From positions 1 to 42,022 of the forward strand of contig NJBK01000028.1 of assembly GCA_005223035.1 (NCBI GenBank): a DNA stretch of 42,022 nt, in the 5' to 3' direction. The stretch comes from Chloroflexi bacterium B3_Chlor (GTDB lineage: Bacteria > Chloroflexota > Anaerolineae > UBA7937 > B3-Chlor). The position numbers and the translations under genes were made by a program. The notes beneath the pieces are model-generated. The model was given only the letters and a program-made list of their open reading frames with translations, made no database searches and was not told the DNA's origin. The stretch's first letter is position 1; each line of letters begins with the position of its first letter. Positions 17,204-24,412 of the stretch are shown piece by piece.

Positions 17204-17977
17204 CTACACAAGCACGCCGAACGACGGCGGTTCCAGCTTCTGAGCCACCTCTCTAGCCAGTCCCATCATGATTGCCGGGAACCCCGTGGCCTTCTCGCGA
17301 GTGAGGCGATACGAGGGGCCCACTACACCCATGGCTGCGATAACCGTGCCATCAGACTTCCTTATAGGCACGGCAACGGCATTGATGCCTTCCTGATCCT
17401 CTTCCCAGTTGGTGGCGAAACCCTGCTCACGCACTCGTTCCAGCTCGGCCCGCAACTCCCCAGCATCGGTGATGGTGTCCTTGGTCTTGGCGGGCAAGCC
17501 CTTGCCCAGAAATGAGTTCAAGTCTTCCTCTGACATATGGGCCAAGAAAACCTTCCCCGTGGAGGTGGAGTGAAGGGAACCACTGCCAAGCCAACTCACC
17601 GATTGCACTAGGTGAGGGCCGGGCACTTGCAGGACGTTGAGCGCTCTATCCCCATCCTGCACCGCGAGATAGGTGACTTCTTTCACCTCATCCGCCAGGT
17701 AATGCAAATAGGGGAGAGCAACCTGCGGCAGGCCGCGGCTGTTTAGCACGGAGTATCCCAGCTCCACCAGCCGAATCCCTAGACGGTATTTGCGACTCTT
17801 AGCATCCCGTTCCACTAGCCCTCCCTGCTTCAAGGACACCAGGAGACGGTGGATGGTGCTCTTGTGGAGATCAAGCTCATTGCTCAACTCAGTTACACCT
17901 AGGTGGCCCTTGCGGGCACTGAGGGCGTTCAGGATAGCCACTGCTCTGTCTACTGATTGTACGGGCATCTTTGACAT
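17204..17977 (-). CDS. IclR-family transcriptional regulator
   Basis: The 257-residue protein has an N-terminal winged helix-turn-helix (about 7-65: SVDRAVAILNAL, then LDLHKSTIHRLLVSLKQGGLVER) and a C-terminal IclR effector domain (about 80-250: GSLHSTSTGKVFLAHM, EEDQEGINAVAVPI, GVVGPSYRL). Family members bind small carbon compounds and regulate nearby catabolic genes. Likely targets are the MDR dehydrogenase/methyltransferase/ggt group downstream or its own gene. The ATG at 17977 follows GGAGGTGA. A full-consensus promoter and a palindrome at the predicted transcription start suggest autoregulation. Confidence 0.92.
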   Translation of the reverse strand: MSKMPVQSVDRAVAILNALSARKGHLGVTELSNELDLHKSTIHRLLVSLKQGGLVERDAKSRKYRLGIRLVELGYSVLNSRGLPQVALPYLHYLADEVKEVTYLAVQDGDRALNVLQVPGPHLVQSVSWLGSGSLHSTSTGKVFLAHMSEEDLNSFLGKGLPAKTKDTITDAGELRAELERVREQGFATNWEEDQEGINAVAVPIRKSDGTVIAAMGVVGPSYRLTREKATGFPAIMMGLAREVAQKLEPPSFGVLV

Positions 17978-17994
17978 TCACCTCCATCAAACTG

Positions 17995-18004
17995 ACAATA
18001 TTGT
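17995..18004. promoter_or_regulatory. Palindrome at the IclR transcription start (candidate operator)
   Basis: ACAATATTGT is a perfect 10-bp palindrome lying over the predicted start of transcription (near 18003) of the IclR gene. It could be the site of negative autoregulation. Confidence 0.4.
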
Positions 18005-18009
18005 TCCTA

Positions 18010-18037
18010 ATTATAACACGAAAGTCTTACTTGTCAA
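18010..18037 (-). promoter_or_regulatory. Full-consensus promoter of the IclR gene
   Basis: On the minus strand, TTGACA (18037-18032) and TATAAT (18015-18010) are 16 bp apart, and both hexamers match consensus fully. It is back to back with the phoU promoter, with the two -35 boxes 25 bp apart. Confidence 0.8.
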
Positions 18038-18062
18038 GTTATCTTCTGCACGGACCCGTGCA

Positions 18063-18091
18063 TTGACATCCTCACTCACCTGCGCTATACT
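18063..18091 (+). promoter_or_regulatory. Promoter of phoU
   Basis: TTGACA (18063-18068) and TATACT (18086-18091) are 17 bp apart. A 36-bp block from TTGACATCC to CTTCGCCTG is repeated at 18998-19033 with 30 of 36 identities. The predicted phoU leader is about 93 nt. Confidence 0.75.
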
Positions 18092-18190
18092 TCGCCTGGC
18101 CGGATCCGAATCGTCCTCATCTTCCACAGGCTGGCGGATGGCTCCCCGGGGATGTCTGTCCGCTTGATCTATGCAGAGAGGAGCGTCACT

Positions 18191-18883
18191 ATGCCACGTA
18201 AGACCTTTGACCGCGAACTACAACGCCTTCAGAATGAGGTAGTGGCTCTGGGCGCCCTGGTCGAGAAGGCGATCATCGACTCGGTGGAGACTCTCCGACG
18301 CCGCGATCAGGAAGCGGCACGCCATCTGATCGCTGGCGACCTCATCATCAACGAGAAACGCTACGCCATCGAAGCGGAAGCTTTGACCCTCATCGCCAGG
18401 CAACAGCCGATGGCTGGCGACCTGCGGACAATTTTCACCATGCTCGAGATTGCCACCGAACTGGAACGCATGGCCGACTACGCCAAGGGAATTGCCAAGG
18501 TCAATCTCTTATTAGGTGATGAGCCACTGCTCGAGCCCTTCGTCCAGATCCCGCACATGGCGGAAAAGGCTCGTGATATGTTGCATGGTGCACTGGAAGC
18601 GTTCGAGCGTCGAGATGCTGCTCTAGCGCGCGCCGTTTCCGCTAAGGACGACGAGATGGATGCCCTGCACAATCAGATCTACCGCGATTTGCTGACCTTC
18701 ACAACGGCCGATCGGGCGGCAGTCGACCAGGCCACGCAGTTGCTGTGGGTCGCCCACAACCTCGAACGAGTCGCCGACAGGACCATCAACATCTGCGAGC
18801 GGGTGGTGTTCACTGTGACCGGGGAGCTGGTGGAACTCGACACGGATGACGGCGAGGCTGCGGGCATGGCAGGCGTCCTGTAG
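18191..18883 (+). CDS. phoU: Phosphate-signalling regulator PhoU
   Basis: The 230-residue protein is of typical PhoU length and has two related three-helix domains. The first has LQNEVVALGALVEKAI...DLIINEKRYAIE and PMAGDLRTIFTMLEIATELERMADYAKGIAKV. The second has KDDEMDALHNQIYRDLL and ATQLLWVAHNLERVADRTINICERVVF. The ExxxD metal-binding motifs are visible as ELERMAD and NLERVAD. PhoU damps the PhoR/PstSCAB phosphate signal, but no pst or phoR gene is in this window. The ATG at 18191 is chosen because GAGGAG is 7 nt upstream. It is divergent from the IclR gene. Confidence 0.94.
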   Translation: MPRKTFDRELQRLQNEVVALGALVEKAIIDSVETLRRRDQEAARHLIAGDLIINEKRYAIEAEALTLIARQQPMAGDLRTIFTMLEIATELERMADYAKGIAKVNLLLGDEPLLEPFVQIPHMAEKARDMLHGALEAFERRDAALARAVSAKDDEMDALHNQIYRDLLTFTTADRAAVDQATQLLWVAHNLERVADRTINICERVVFTVTGELVELDTDDGEAAGMAGVL

Positions 18884-18997
18884 CCCTGCCTGTCGATCAT
18901 CGCTCTGCTCTCGTTTCCCGCTCATATCCCGCTTGAGTTGTGCTGCAAGTCTACCTGTTGACACGACTCGTGCACAAAGTCACCCAGACTATTTCCG

Positions 18998-19026
18998 TTG
19001 ACATCCCTCCTAGTCTGCGCTATACT
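18998..19026 (+). promoter_or_regulatory. Promoter of a leaderless MBL-fold gene
   Basis: TTGACA (18998-19003) and TATACT (19021-19026) are 17 bp apart. The GTG start codon of the next gene begins 7 bases after the -10 box, where transcription itself should start. Confidence 0.75.
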
Positions 19027-19032
19027 TCGCCT

Positions 19033-19926
19033 GTGCTTGTTGAAATCACCCCCAACATCTTCCTGGTCGAGGGGGAGAAGCGAGGACAGTTTCCCTTCTC
19101 CCACTCCATCCTCATCCACGACGAAGTGACCGTCCTCATTGATACAGGTTGCGGGATTGAGCGTCTCCGGCGGCTCAAGGAACAGTACCCACCTCAGCTG
19201 ATAATCAACTCCCATGCCCACCCGGACCACATACCCGGCAACTGGCTCTTCACGGGCCTTCCGCTGCTGGTTCCACGCCAGAGCTTTCACTACACCGGAC
19301 GGATAGACAACGTATCGGAACGATTCACTGAGTCCAAGGACTTGGCCCGCCTGTGGCGGCACTATGTGCGGGAGAACACAGGCTTCCGTGATGCCCTGCC
19401 CACCGACCACTACGATGAAGGCCACCATTTCCAGTTCGGCTCCGTGGAACTGGTGACCATTCATTCTCCTGGGCACACCCGAGACTCCTACTGCTTCCTG
19501 GAACCCCGACAGGAGATCCTTTTCTCCTTCGATATGGACCTGTCGCCCTTCGGACCCTGGTACGGCCATCCGGAGTCAGATATCGACCAGTTCGAGGCAT
19601 CCATCAAACGCGTGCGCAGTCTGAAGCCTCGCGTAGTCGTGTCTTCCCATATGGGCATCATCACCGATAGCATTGACGAGCGATTCGAGGCTTACCAAGC
19701 CGTCGTGGCGCAGAGGGATGCCCGCATATTGGAGTTCCTCTCCCAGGAGCGATCACTGGAGGAGATGGTGGACGCGCCATTGGTATACAACGATTATCCC
19801 TTCGCTCAGGAGCTACTCCGCCAGTGGGACAGGAATATGGTGAAGAAGCATCTGCATCGCCTCAAGCAGCGAGATTTGGTCGAAAAGACGGAGAAGGGGT
19901 ATGCTCGGACCAGCATCAAGCTATGA
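19033..19926 (+). CDS. MBL-fold metallo-hydrolase
   Basis: The 297-residue protein has the metallo-beta-lactamase metal ligands: HAHPDH (His61, His63, Asp65, His66), His in HSPGHTRDS, Asp in FSFDMDLS, and His in VVSSHMG. The C-terminal 80 residues form a helical, winged-helix-like domain (QELLRQWDRNMVKKHLHRLKQRDLVEK), as in LACTB2-like or thioesterase/nuclease-type members. Substrate is not determinable. I place the start at GTG 19033 because a strong promoter ends at 19026 and the upstream ATG (18940) would put that promoter inside the gene. No ribosome site precedes 19033, so a leaderless mRNA is expected. Confidence 0.88.
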   Translation: MLVEITPNIFLVEGEKRGQFPFSHSILIHDEVTVLIDTGCGIERLRRLKEQYPPQLIINSHAHPDHIPGNWLFTGLPLLVPRQSFHYTGRIDNVSERFTESKDLARLWRHYVRENTGFRDALPTDHYDEGHHFQFGSVELVTIHSPGHTRDSYCFLEPRQEILFSFDMDLSPFGPWYGHPESDIDQFEASIKRVRSLKPRVVVSSHMGIITDSIDERFEAYQAVVAQRDARILEFLSQERSLEEMVDAPLVYNDYPFAQELLRQWDRNMVKKHLHRLKQRDLVEKTEKGYARTSIKL

Positions 19927-20007
19927 CTGCGGCCACTAGCCCATTGGCCCGGGTGGTTCGCTTTCCCGAGCCTTGACTGATTGCACCACAGTCCCAGAGG
20001 CACAGAG

Positions 20008-21177
20008 CTACAGCAACGCGACCTGTTCAGTGACACGTATGCCTCGTGTGCGCAGTTCCTCCAAGAAAGGGCTTGCTGGTACCTGGGCTTCGACGCCGGC
20101 AGCGCCACGGCGTGTCTCTCCTCGAACCATCATCTCCGCAACGATGGCCGCGCTCCAGCCGGTGCAACGCTCCATGGCGGTGAAACCGGTCTCCTGGTCG
20201 AAGTAGTCAATGACCTCAACCACAGCCTCGGCGTCTCTGCCATCCTTCCTCCCGACTGCCTTGATCCGCACAATGACCATGTCTTCGTCCTCTGGGAAGG
20301 TGACTTTCGGCTCAAATAGGGCGTGGAAAACGTCGCGAGGCACCACCTCCACGCCACCTGCCCAAACCGGGTCCAGGTCCCACAGCCCGAGGTTATAGAA
20401 GGCACGCAGTTGGGCGAAGTGCCCCGGATGGCGTAGCGTCTTGTTCTGCAGGGTCCGCAGCTTACCCTCAAGAGTCCAGGGCATGGTGTCGGTCCCTCCG
20501 CCTGCGACAAAGGCCTCCAGCGTACCGATGGGCTCTGCGAACTCGACCGTCTCCAGCTCAGTTATCGTCTCCACCTCGGTTACCTTCCAGTCGCGCAGAA
20601 AGATCGCGGGTTCGGCGTACTCGTTGGTCAGTCCGGCGATGTTGAAGGTGGTCAGGTAGTTGAAGGGCGGCCGCGGCTTCTGGGGAATCCCTCCGTCCCA
20701 CATGTAGAGGTCCACAGCCTCGTCCAATAGCTCCATCGCATACACCATCAGCGTGGTGCCCATGCCCGGTACCTGACCGCAGTTCGGAACAATGCTAATC
20801 CCGGCAGCCCGGGCTTCGCCGTCAAAGCCGTGTTGCTGGCGCGCGATCCCGGTGTGACCCCCTAGATCGCACATGTGAACCTTGGCCCGAATGGCAACCT
20901 CAGTGAGGTCCAGGTTGAAGAAGTAGGGCACCCCACTGAGAAAGCCATCCACGCCAGCCAGCAGCCCCTCAACCGCGTCCAGCTCTGTGGCGTCCACCTG
21001 AATCGCCTCGGCGACGGTCTCTCCCGTCAGGCTGTTCACCCGCTCGGCTGACCTTCGGGCGATGTCGAGGTCACGGTCCGCCAGAAGGACGCGACGCGCG
21101 TCGCCCCACCGGACCATATCGTACGCGGCGGCAGTGCCCTGACGCCCTGCCCCAAGAACTGCATAGCTATATGACAT
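20008..21177 (-). CDS. Saccharopine dehydrogenase-family oxidoreductase
   Basis: The 389-residue protein starts with a Rossmann fold (YAVLGAGRQGTAAAYD; acidic LADRD for NAD) and continues with the family features GVPYFFNLDLTEVAIRAKVHMCDLGG and PNCGQVPGMGTTLM. Known members include lysine 6-dehydrogenase and saccharopine reductase; the C-terminal barrel domain determines substrate. An amino- or carboxylate-bearing substrate is likely. The ATG at 21177 has AAGGAG about 8 nt upstream. It follows an amidinotransferase remnant and the SDR/SDR/kinase-like operon on the same strand. It is convergent with the MBL gene, 81 bp apart. Confidence 0.87.
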   Translation of the reverse strand: MSYSYAVLGAGRQGTAAAYDMVRWGDARRVLLADRDLDIARRSAERVNSLTGETVAEAIQVDATELDAVEGLLAGVDGFLSGVPYFFNLDLTEVAIRAKVHMCDLGGHTGIARQQHGFDGEARAAGISIVPNCGQVPGMGTTLMVYAMELLDEAVDLYMWDGGIPQKPRPPFNYLTTFNIAGLTNEYAEPAIFLRDWKVTEVETITELETVEFAEPIGTLEAFVAGGGTDTMPWTLEGKLRTLQNKTLRHPGHFAQLRAFYNLGLWDLDPVWAGGVEVVPRDVFHALFEPKVTFPEDEDMVIVRIKAVGRKDGRDAEAVVEVIDYFDQETGFTAMERCTGWSAAIVAEMMVRGETRRGAAGVEAQVPASPFLEELRTRGIRVTEQVALL

Positions 21178-21261
21178 GGCTTCTCTCCTTGCTCACATGA
21201 GCGGTGTCAAGAACGGACTGGGCCTAGAAGTGGGACTGCAACTCGCCTCTTCGCCTTATGT

Positions 21262-21420
21262 TCAGCGACGCACAGTGAAAACCGCCCGGGTGGCCTCCAC
21301 GATCCGGTCCAACAGCGGGATCATGGCTCCTTCAACGATTCCTACGATTACCCCCTCCAGCGGATCCCATTCGTTGTGCGCATTGACGACCGGATATCGA
21401 TGGCTTGCCTCTCTATTCAC
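21262..21420 (-). pseudogene. N-terminal remnant of an amidinotransferase gene
   Basis: A 52-residue frame with a GTG start (AAGGA 8 nt upstream) contains VVNAHNEWDPLEGVIVG followed by VEGAMIP. This is the N-terminal hallmark of glycine/inosamine amidinotransferases (V-x-x-x-NEWDPLEEVIVG). The catalytic Cys-His-Asp part, expected about 200-350 residues on, is gone: the frame stops at 21262 and saccharopine-dehydrogenase-like DNA follows. It is too short for activity. Lying between genes of an oxidoreductase cluster, it marks a lost arginine-dependent transamidination step or an insertion scar. Confidence 0.7.
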
Positions 21421-21504
21421 CTGTCTCGTCCTTGTGTCATGCTACTGATTCTGCCGAGGGGTGAGGCTATGGGTCAATGGTCCTCTGATCGGCGTGAGAA
21501 GCGA

Positions 21505-22281
21505 TCACCGGAGATCCGCAGACTGCTGCGGCTGACTGGTCAGGCCTCCGGCTATCTCCCCTCCGTCGATCACGAACCACTGGCCAGTAATGAAGCTCGC
21601 CTCATCTGAGGCCAGGAAAGCGAACAGGGCAGCCACCTCCTCTGGACGACCCAGCCTCCCCAGAGGCACCTTGTTCTCAAAGGATCGCCGCATCTCGGAC
21701 GTGTACTCGGCCTCTTGCATAGGGGTCAGAATGAATCCTGGACACACAGCGTTGACCCGCACCTTGGGGGCCAGTTCCAGGGCCATGGAACGCGTCAACT
21801 CGACGACGCCCGCCTTGGAGGCGTTGTAGTCGGCATAGTGGTGATATCCCACCAGAGCGTTCGTCGAGCCCATGTTCAAAATGACGCCTCCTTCGCCTGC
21901 CAGCATCCGGCGCGCTGCTTGCTGCGCCACGAAGAACACACCATCGAGGTTAACCCCCATCACCTCCCGCCATTCCTGGGGAGAGATGTCCACAAAAGAG
22001 TGGCGAATGCTGATCCCAGCGTTGTTGATGAGAACATCCAGTCCCCCCAGCAGTTCATCCAGCTCTTCGAACGCCTGCGCGACGTCGTCCGAGTTCGAGA
22101 CGTCCGCATTGATGGAACCACTCAGTTCCGGGAGATCCCCTCCGACGCGACGGAGCGCCGCAGCGTCGCGATCGAGCACAACCACCCGGCACCCTTCTTC
22201 CAGAAAGCGAGCGGCTATCGCCGTGCCGATGCCACCCGCTCCTCCGGTGATCAGAACCCGCTTTTGCTCCAGGCCACGCAT
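21505..22281 (-). CDS. SDR-family oxidoreductase
   Basis: The 258-residue protein is a classical short-chain dehydrogenase: TGGAGGIG cofactor loop (12-19), INNAG (85-89), Asn111, Ser139, Tyr152 and Lys156 (YNASK), and PG motif CPGFILTP. Asp37 after the second beta strand (VVVLDRD) suggests NAD. The ATG at 22281 has GGAGGGG 3 nt upstream. It begins 10 nt after the stop of the next SDR, so translation is probably coupled. It could oxidise sugars, sugar acids or beta-hydroxy acids; substrate is unknown. Confidence 0.92.
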   Translation of the reverse strand: MRGLEQKRVLITGGAGGIGTAIAARFLEEGCRVVVLDRDAAALRRVGGDLPELSGSINADVSNSDDVAQAFEELDELLGGLDVLINNAGISIRHSFVDISPQEWREVMGVNLDGVFFVAQQAARRMLAGEGGVILNMGSTNALVGYHHYADYNASKAGVVELTRSMALELAPKVRVNAVCPGFILTPMQEAEYTSEMRRSFENKVPLGRLGRPEEVAALFAFLASDEASFITGQWFVIDGGEIAGGLTSQPQQSADLR

Positions 22282-22291
22282 TGTCCCCTCC

Positions 22292-23053
22292 TCACCCTGC
22301 TATTCCACCGCCGTCCACCACCAGTGCTGTGCCCGTAACGAAAGACGAAGCGTCACTCGCCAGATACAGTGCCCCCTCGGCGATATCCTCGGGCCTCCCG
22401 ATACGTCCCAGCGGTCGCTCAGCGGCTTCAGCCAGGAACTGCTCCATGGGCTCGCCCAGCTGCCGCGCCTCATCTCGCAGCATGGGTGTATCCGTGTCGC
22501 CCGGGCAGATGCAGTTGACGCGGATGTTCTGCCGTCCGTGATCCAGGGCCATGGACTTAGTTAGCTGGACCACGGCGCCCTTCGAGGCGCAGTAGGCAGC
22601 GGCCCTCGGACCTCCCACCAAGCCCCAACCCGATGACACATTGACGATCACCCCACCGCCCGATTCGGCCATCACGGGAATAGCGTACTTGCTGAGCAAG
22701 AAGACTGACTTAACATTCACCGCCATCACCTGATCCCATTCTGCCTCGGTGGTCTCCAGCACGGTGGCCCGACGGATGATGCCCGCGGCGTTCAAGAGCA
22801 CGTCAAGGCCGCCTAGGTCGCGCACAGTCTGCTCGACGGCGTGCTGGCAGTCGGCCGCCTCCGTGACGTCGCAGGGCACAAAGATGGCCCGCCCGCCTTC
22901 ATCCACCATCGCCCCCACGACGGCCGGTCCAGCGACTTCGTCCAAGTCCACGACGGCCACCGCCGCACCTTGTCGGGCGAATAACAAGGCCGTCGCCCTC
23001 CCTATGCCCGAAGCCCCGCCTGTGATGAGAGCGACTCTTCCATGAAGACGCAT
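22292..23053 (-). CDS. SDR-family oxidoreductase
   Basis: The 253-residue short-chain dehydrogenase has TGGASGIG (11-18), LNAAG (87-91), a Ser pair at 140-141, Tyr154 and Lys158 (YCASK) and CPGDTDTP. The C-terminus (VTGTALVVDGGGIAG) is typical. Asp36 indicates NAD. It is clearly related to, but different from, the adjacent SDR at 21505-22281. The ATG at 23053 has GGGAGG 6-8 nt upstream. It starts 14 nt after the NAD-kinase-like gene, so the three form one unit. Paired SDRs often act on stereoisomers or consecutive oxidations. Confidence 0.92.
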   Translation of the reverse strand: MRLHGRVALITGGASGIGRATALLFARQGAAVAVVDLDEVAGPAVVGAMVDEGGRAIFVPCDVTEAADCQHAVEQTVRDLGGLDVLLNAAGIIRRATVLETTEAEWDQVMAVNVKSVFLLSKYAIPVMAESGGGVIVNVSSGWGLVGGPRAAAYCASKGAVVQLTKSMALDHGRQNIRVNCICPGDTDTPMLRDEARQLGEPMEQFLAEAAERPLGRIGRPEDIAEGALYLASDASSFVTGTALVVDGGGIAG

Positions 23054-23067
23054 GGCGATCCCCTCCC

Positions 23068-24198
23068 TTAACACGCAACCTTATAGACGGTGTGCTCGTT
23101 GTACCCGACTACTACCCTTATGTAGCCACTCAGCATCTCGTCTAGTAAGCGATCACCAGTGTCGACTCGGAGAGGCCGTCCACCCAGGGAGTTGACCTTT
23201 TCTGCAGTGCTCACAACGATGATATTGTCTTTCCCCACTCTCCTGATGACCTCTGGGCTTATCTGCTGATTCCCTCTGCCAAAGATGTACCCCTGGCCGC
23301 CTATGGGCGTGACCACTATCTTCGCCTTGGCCCCCTGCAGAAGCTCCAGCAGCTGAGACTCGCTGGCGTCGATGGCGACCAACTCCCCTCTCTTGACTAC
23401 ATCCACGCCCAATAGTGTCTTCGTCAATCCCACATGGGACGCGATGGCCCTGGTCGTCGTTCCGGGCCCGATGATGTAAAGATAATCGTCCTCCATCCCA
23501 TCCCCTACCTCGGCGGCTATTGCCCGCTGGGAAGTCTCCTCTCCGGCGCTACTTGCCGCCTTCAGACTCTGGACCAGTCTCCTCCGAAACGGGATCCTCA
23601 GATAGCCGTACAGTCGGGCAGAAAGGATACCCTGTCGAAAGGCCTCCTCGTCGATGTCCATCACCTCGGACTCTCGCAGTCTGGATACCTTTCCCGCCAG
23701 GTAGGACGCTGCCAGATCTCCCGCGCTCCTGGGGCTTGTCCCAAAGACCGCGGAGTGGATCTTGACGCCGGCAGGGATTCCAAGTACTGGAAGGCTTTGG
23801 ACAACTGCATTGCAGATGTCCCTGGCCGTGCCATCGCCGCCTGCAAAGAGTAGAAGATCCACGTTCAGCCGCTGCATTTCCAGAGCGGCCTTCTTGGTGT
23901 CTTCCGGGGTCGTCTCCCCTGGTTTGATCGTGCCAATGACTCTGGGCTCAAAACCGCCTTCTCTGGCCGCATCCTCTCCCATCTCTCCAGGATAGGTGAT
24001 GACCTCAAGTCGGTCTCTCATGGACTTGAGCACTTCGAGAGCCTGAACCGTACGGTTGTGTGCTTGGGGGATGGCGCCCAGCTCTAAAGCCTTCCTCTGT
24101 ATCTCGGCACCATCGCTTCCTTTGAGGCCGACTCTCCCCCCCAGCCCGGCAACGGGATTGACGATTAAGCCTAACGTCTTCTCTTCCACTCTAATCAT
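23068..24198 (-). CDS. ATP-NAD kinase-family (AcoX-like) protein
   Basis: The 376-residue protein has the kinase core LGLIVNPVAGLGGRVGLKGSDG at its start and LLLFAGGDGTARDICNAV near residue 120, where GGDGT binds nucleotide in NAD and lipid kinases. The length and conserved C-terminal part (IIGPGTTTRAIASHVG, TLLGVDVV, VTPIGGQGYIFGRGNQQISPEVIRRVG) fit the COG3199/AcoX-type family rather than housekeeping NadK. Such genes often lie in catabolic operons, and their true substrate is unclear. First gene of the operon with two SDRs. The ATG at 24198 has only a weak ribosome site (CAGGT). Confidence 0.85.
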   Translation of the reverse strand: MIRVEEKTLGLIVNPVAGLGGRVGLKGSDGAEIQRKALELGAIPQAHNRTVQALEVLKSMRDRLEVITYPGEMGEDAAREGGFEPRVIGTIKPGETTPEDTKKAALEMQRLNVDLLLFAGGDGTARDICNAVVQSLPVLGIPAGVKIHSAVFGTSPRSAGDLAASYLAGKVSRLRESEVMDIDEEAFRQGILSARLYGYLRIPFRRRLVQSLKAASSAGEETSQRAIAAEVGDGMEDDYLYIIGPGTTTRAIASHVGLTKTLLGVDVVKRGELVAIDASESQLLELLQGAKAKIVVTPIGGQGYIFGRGNQQISPEVIRRVGKDNIIVVSTAEKVNSLGGRPLRVDTGDRLLDEMLSGYIRVVVGYNEHTVYKVAC

Positions 24199-24412
24199 AC
24201 CTGCTGCCTACAGTGAGCGGCACAAGCAGCCGTCGAAGAATAGTGACCGGGAGCTGTGATCAACTCAGCCTGGACTCTTTGGATGTATCCACTGCTCCCT
24301 TCCACAACAACGTCCGTTGTGTTGGACGAGATCTTCTACAGATCTGCTTCCATTCCAGCCAAGACGACTCAGGCTTGCCTTGCCGCCGGCGCTGGCACGC
24401 GGGCGAGCCAAT
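24199..24412. other. Intergenic stretch, nothing recognised
   Basis: The 214 bases between the S41-family gene and the NAD-kinase-like gene must hold the promoter of the downstream operon. I cannot identify a good one by eye. No RNA gene is seen. Confidence 0.3.
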
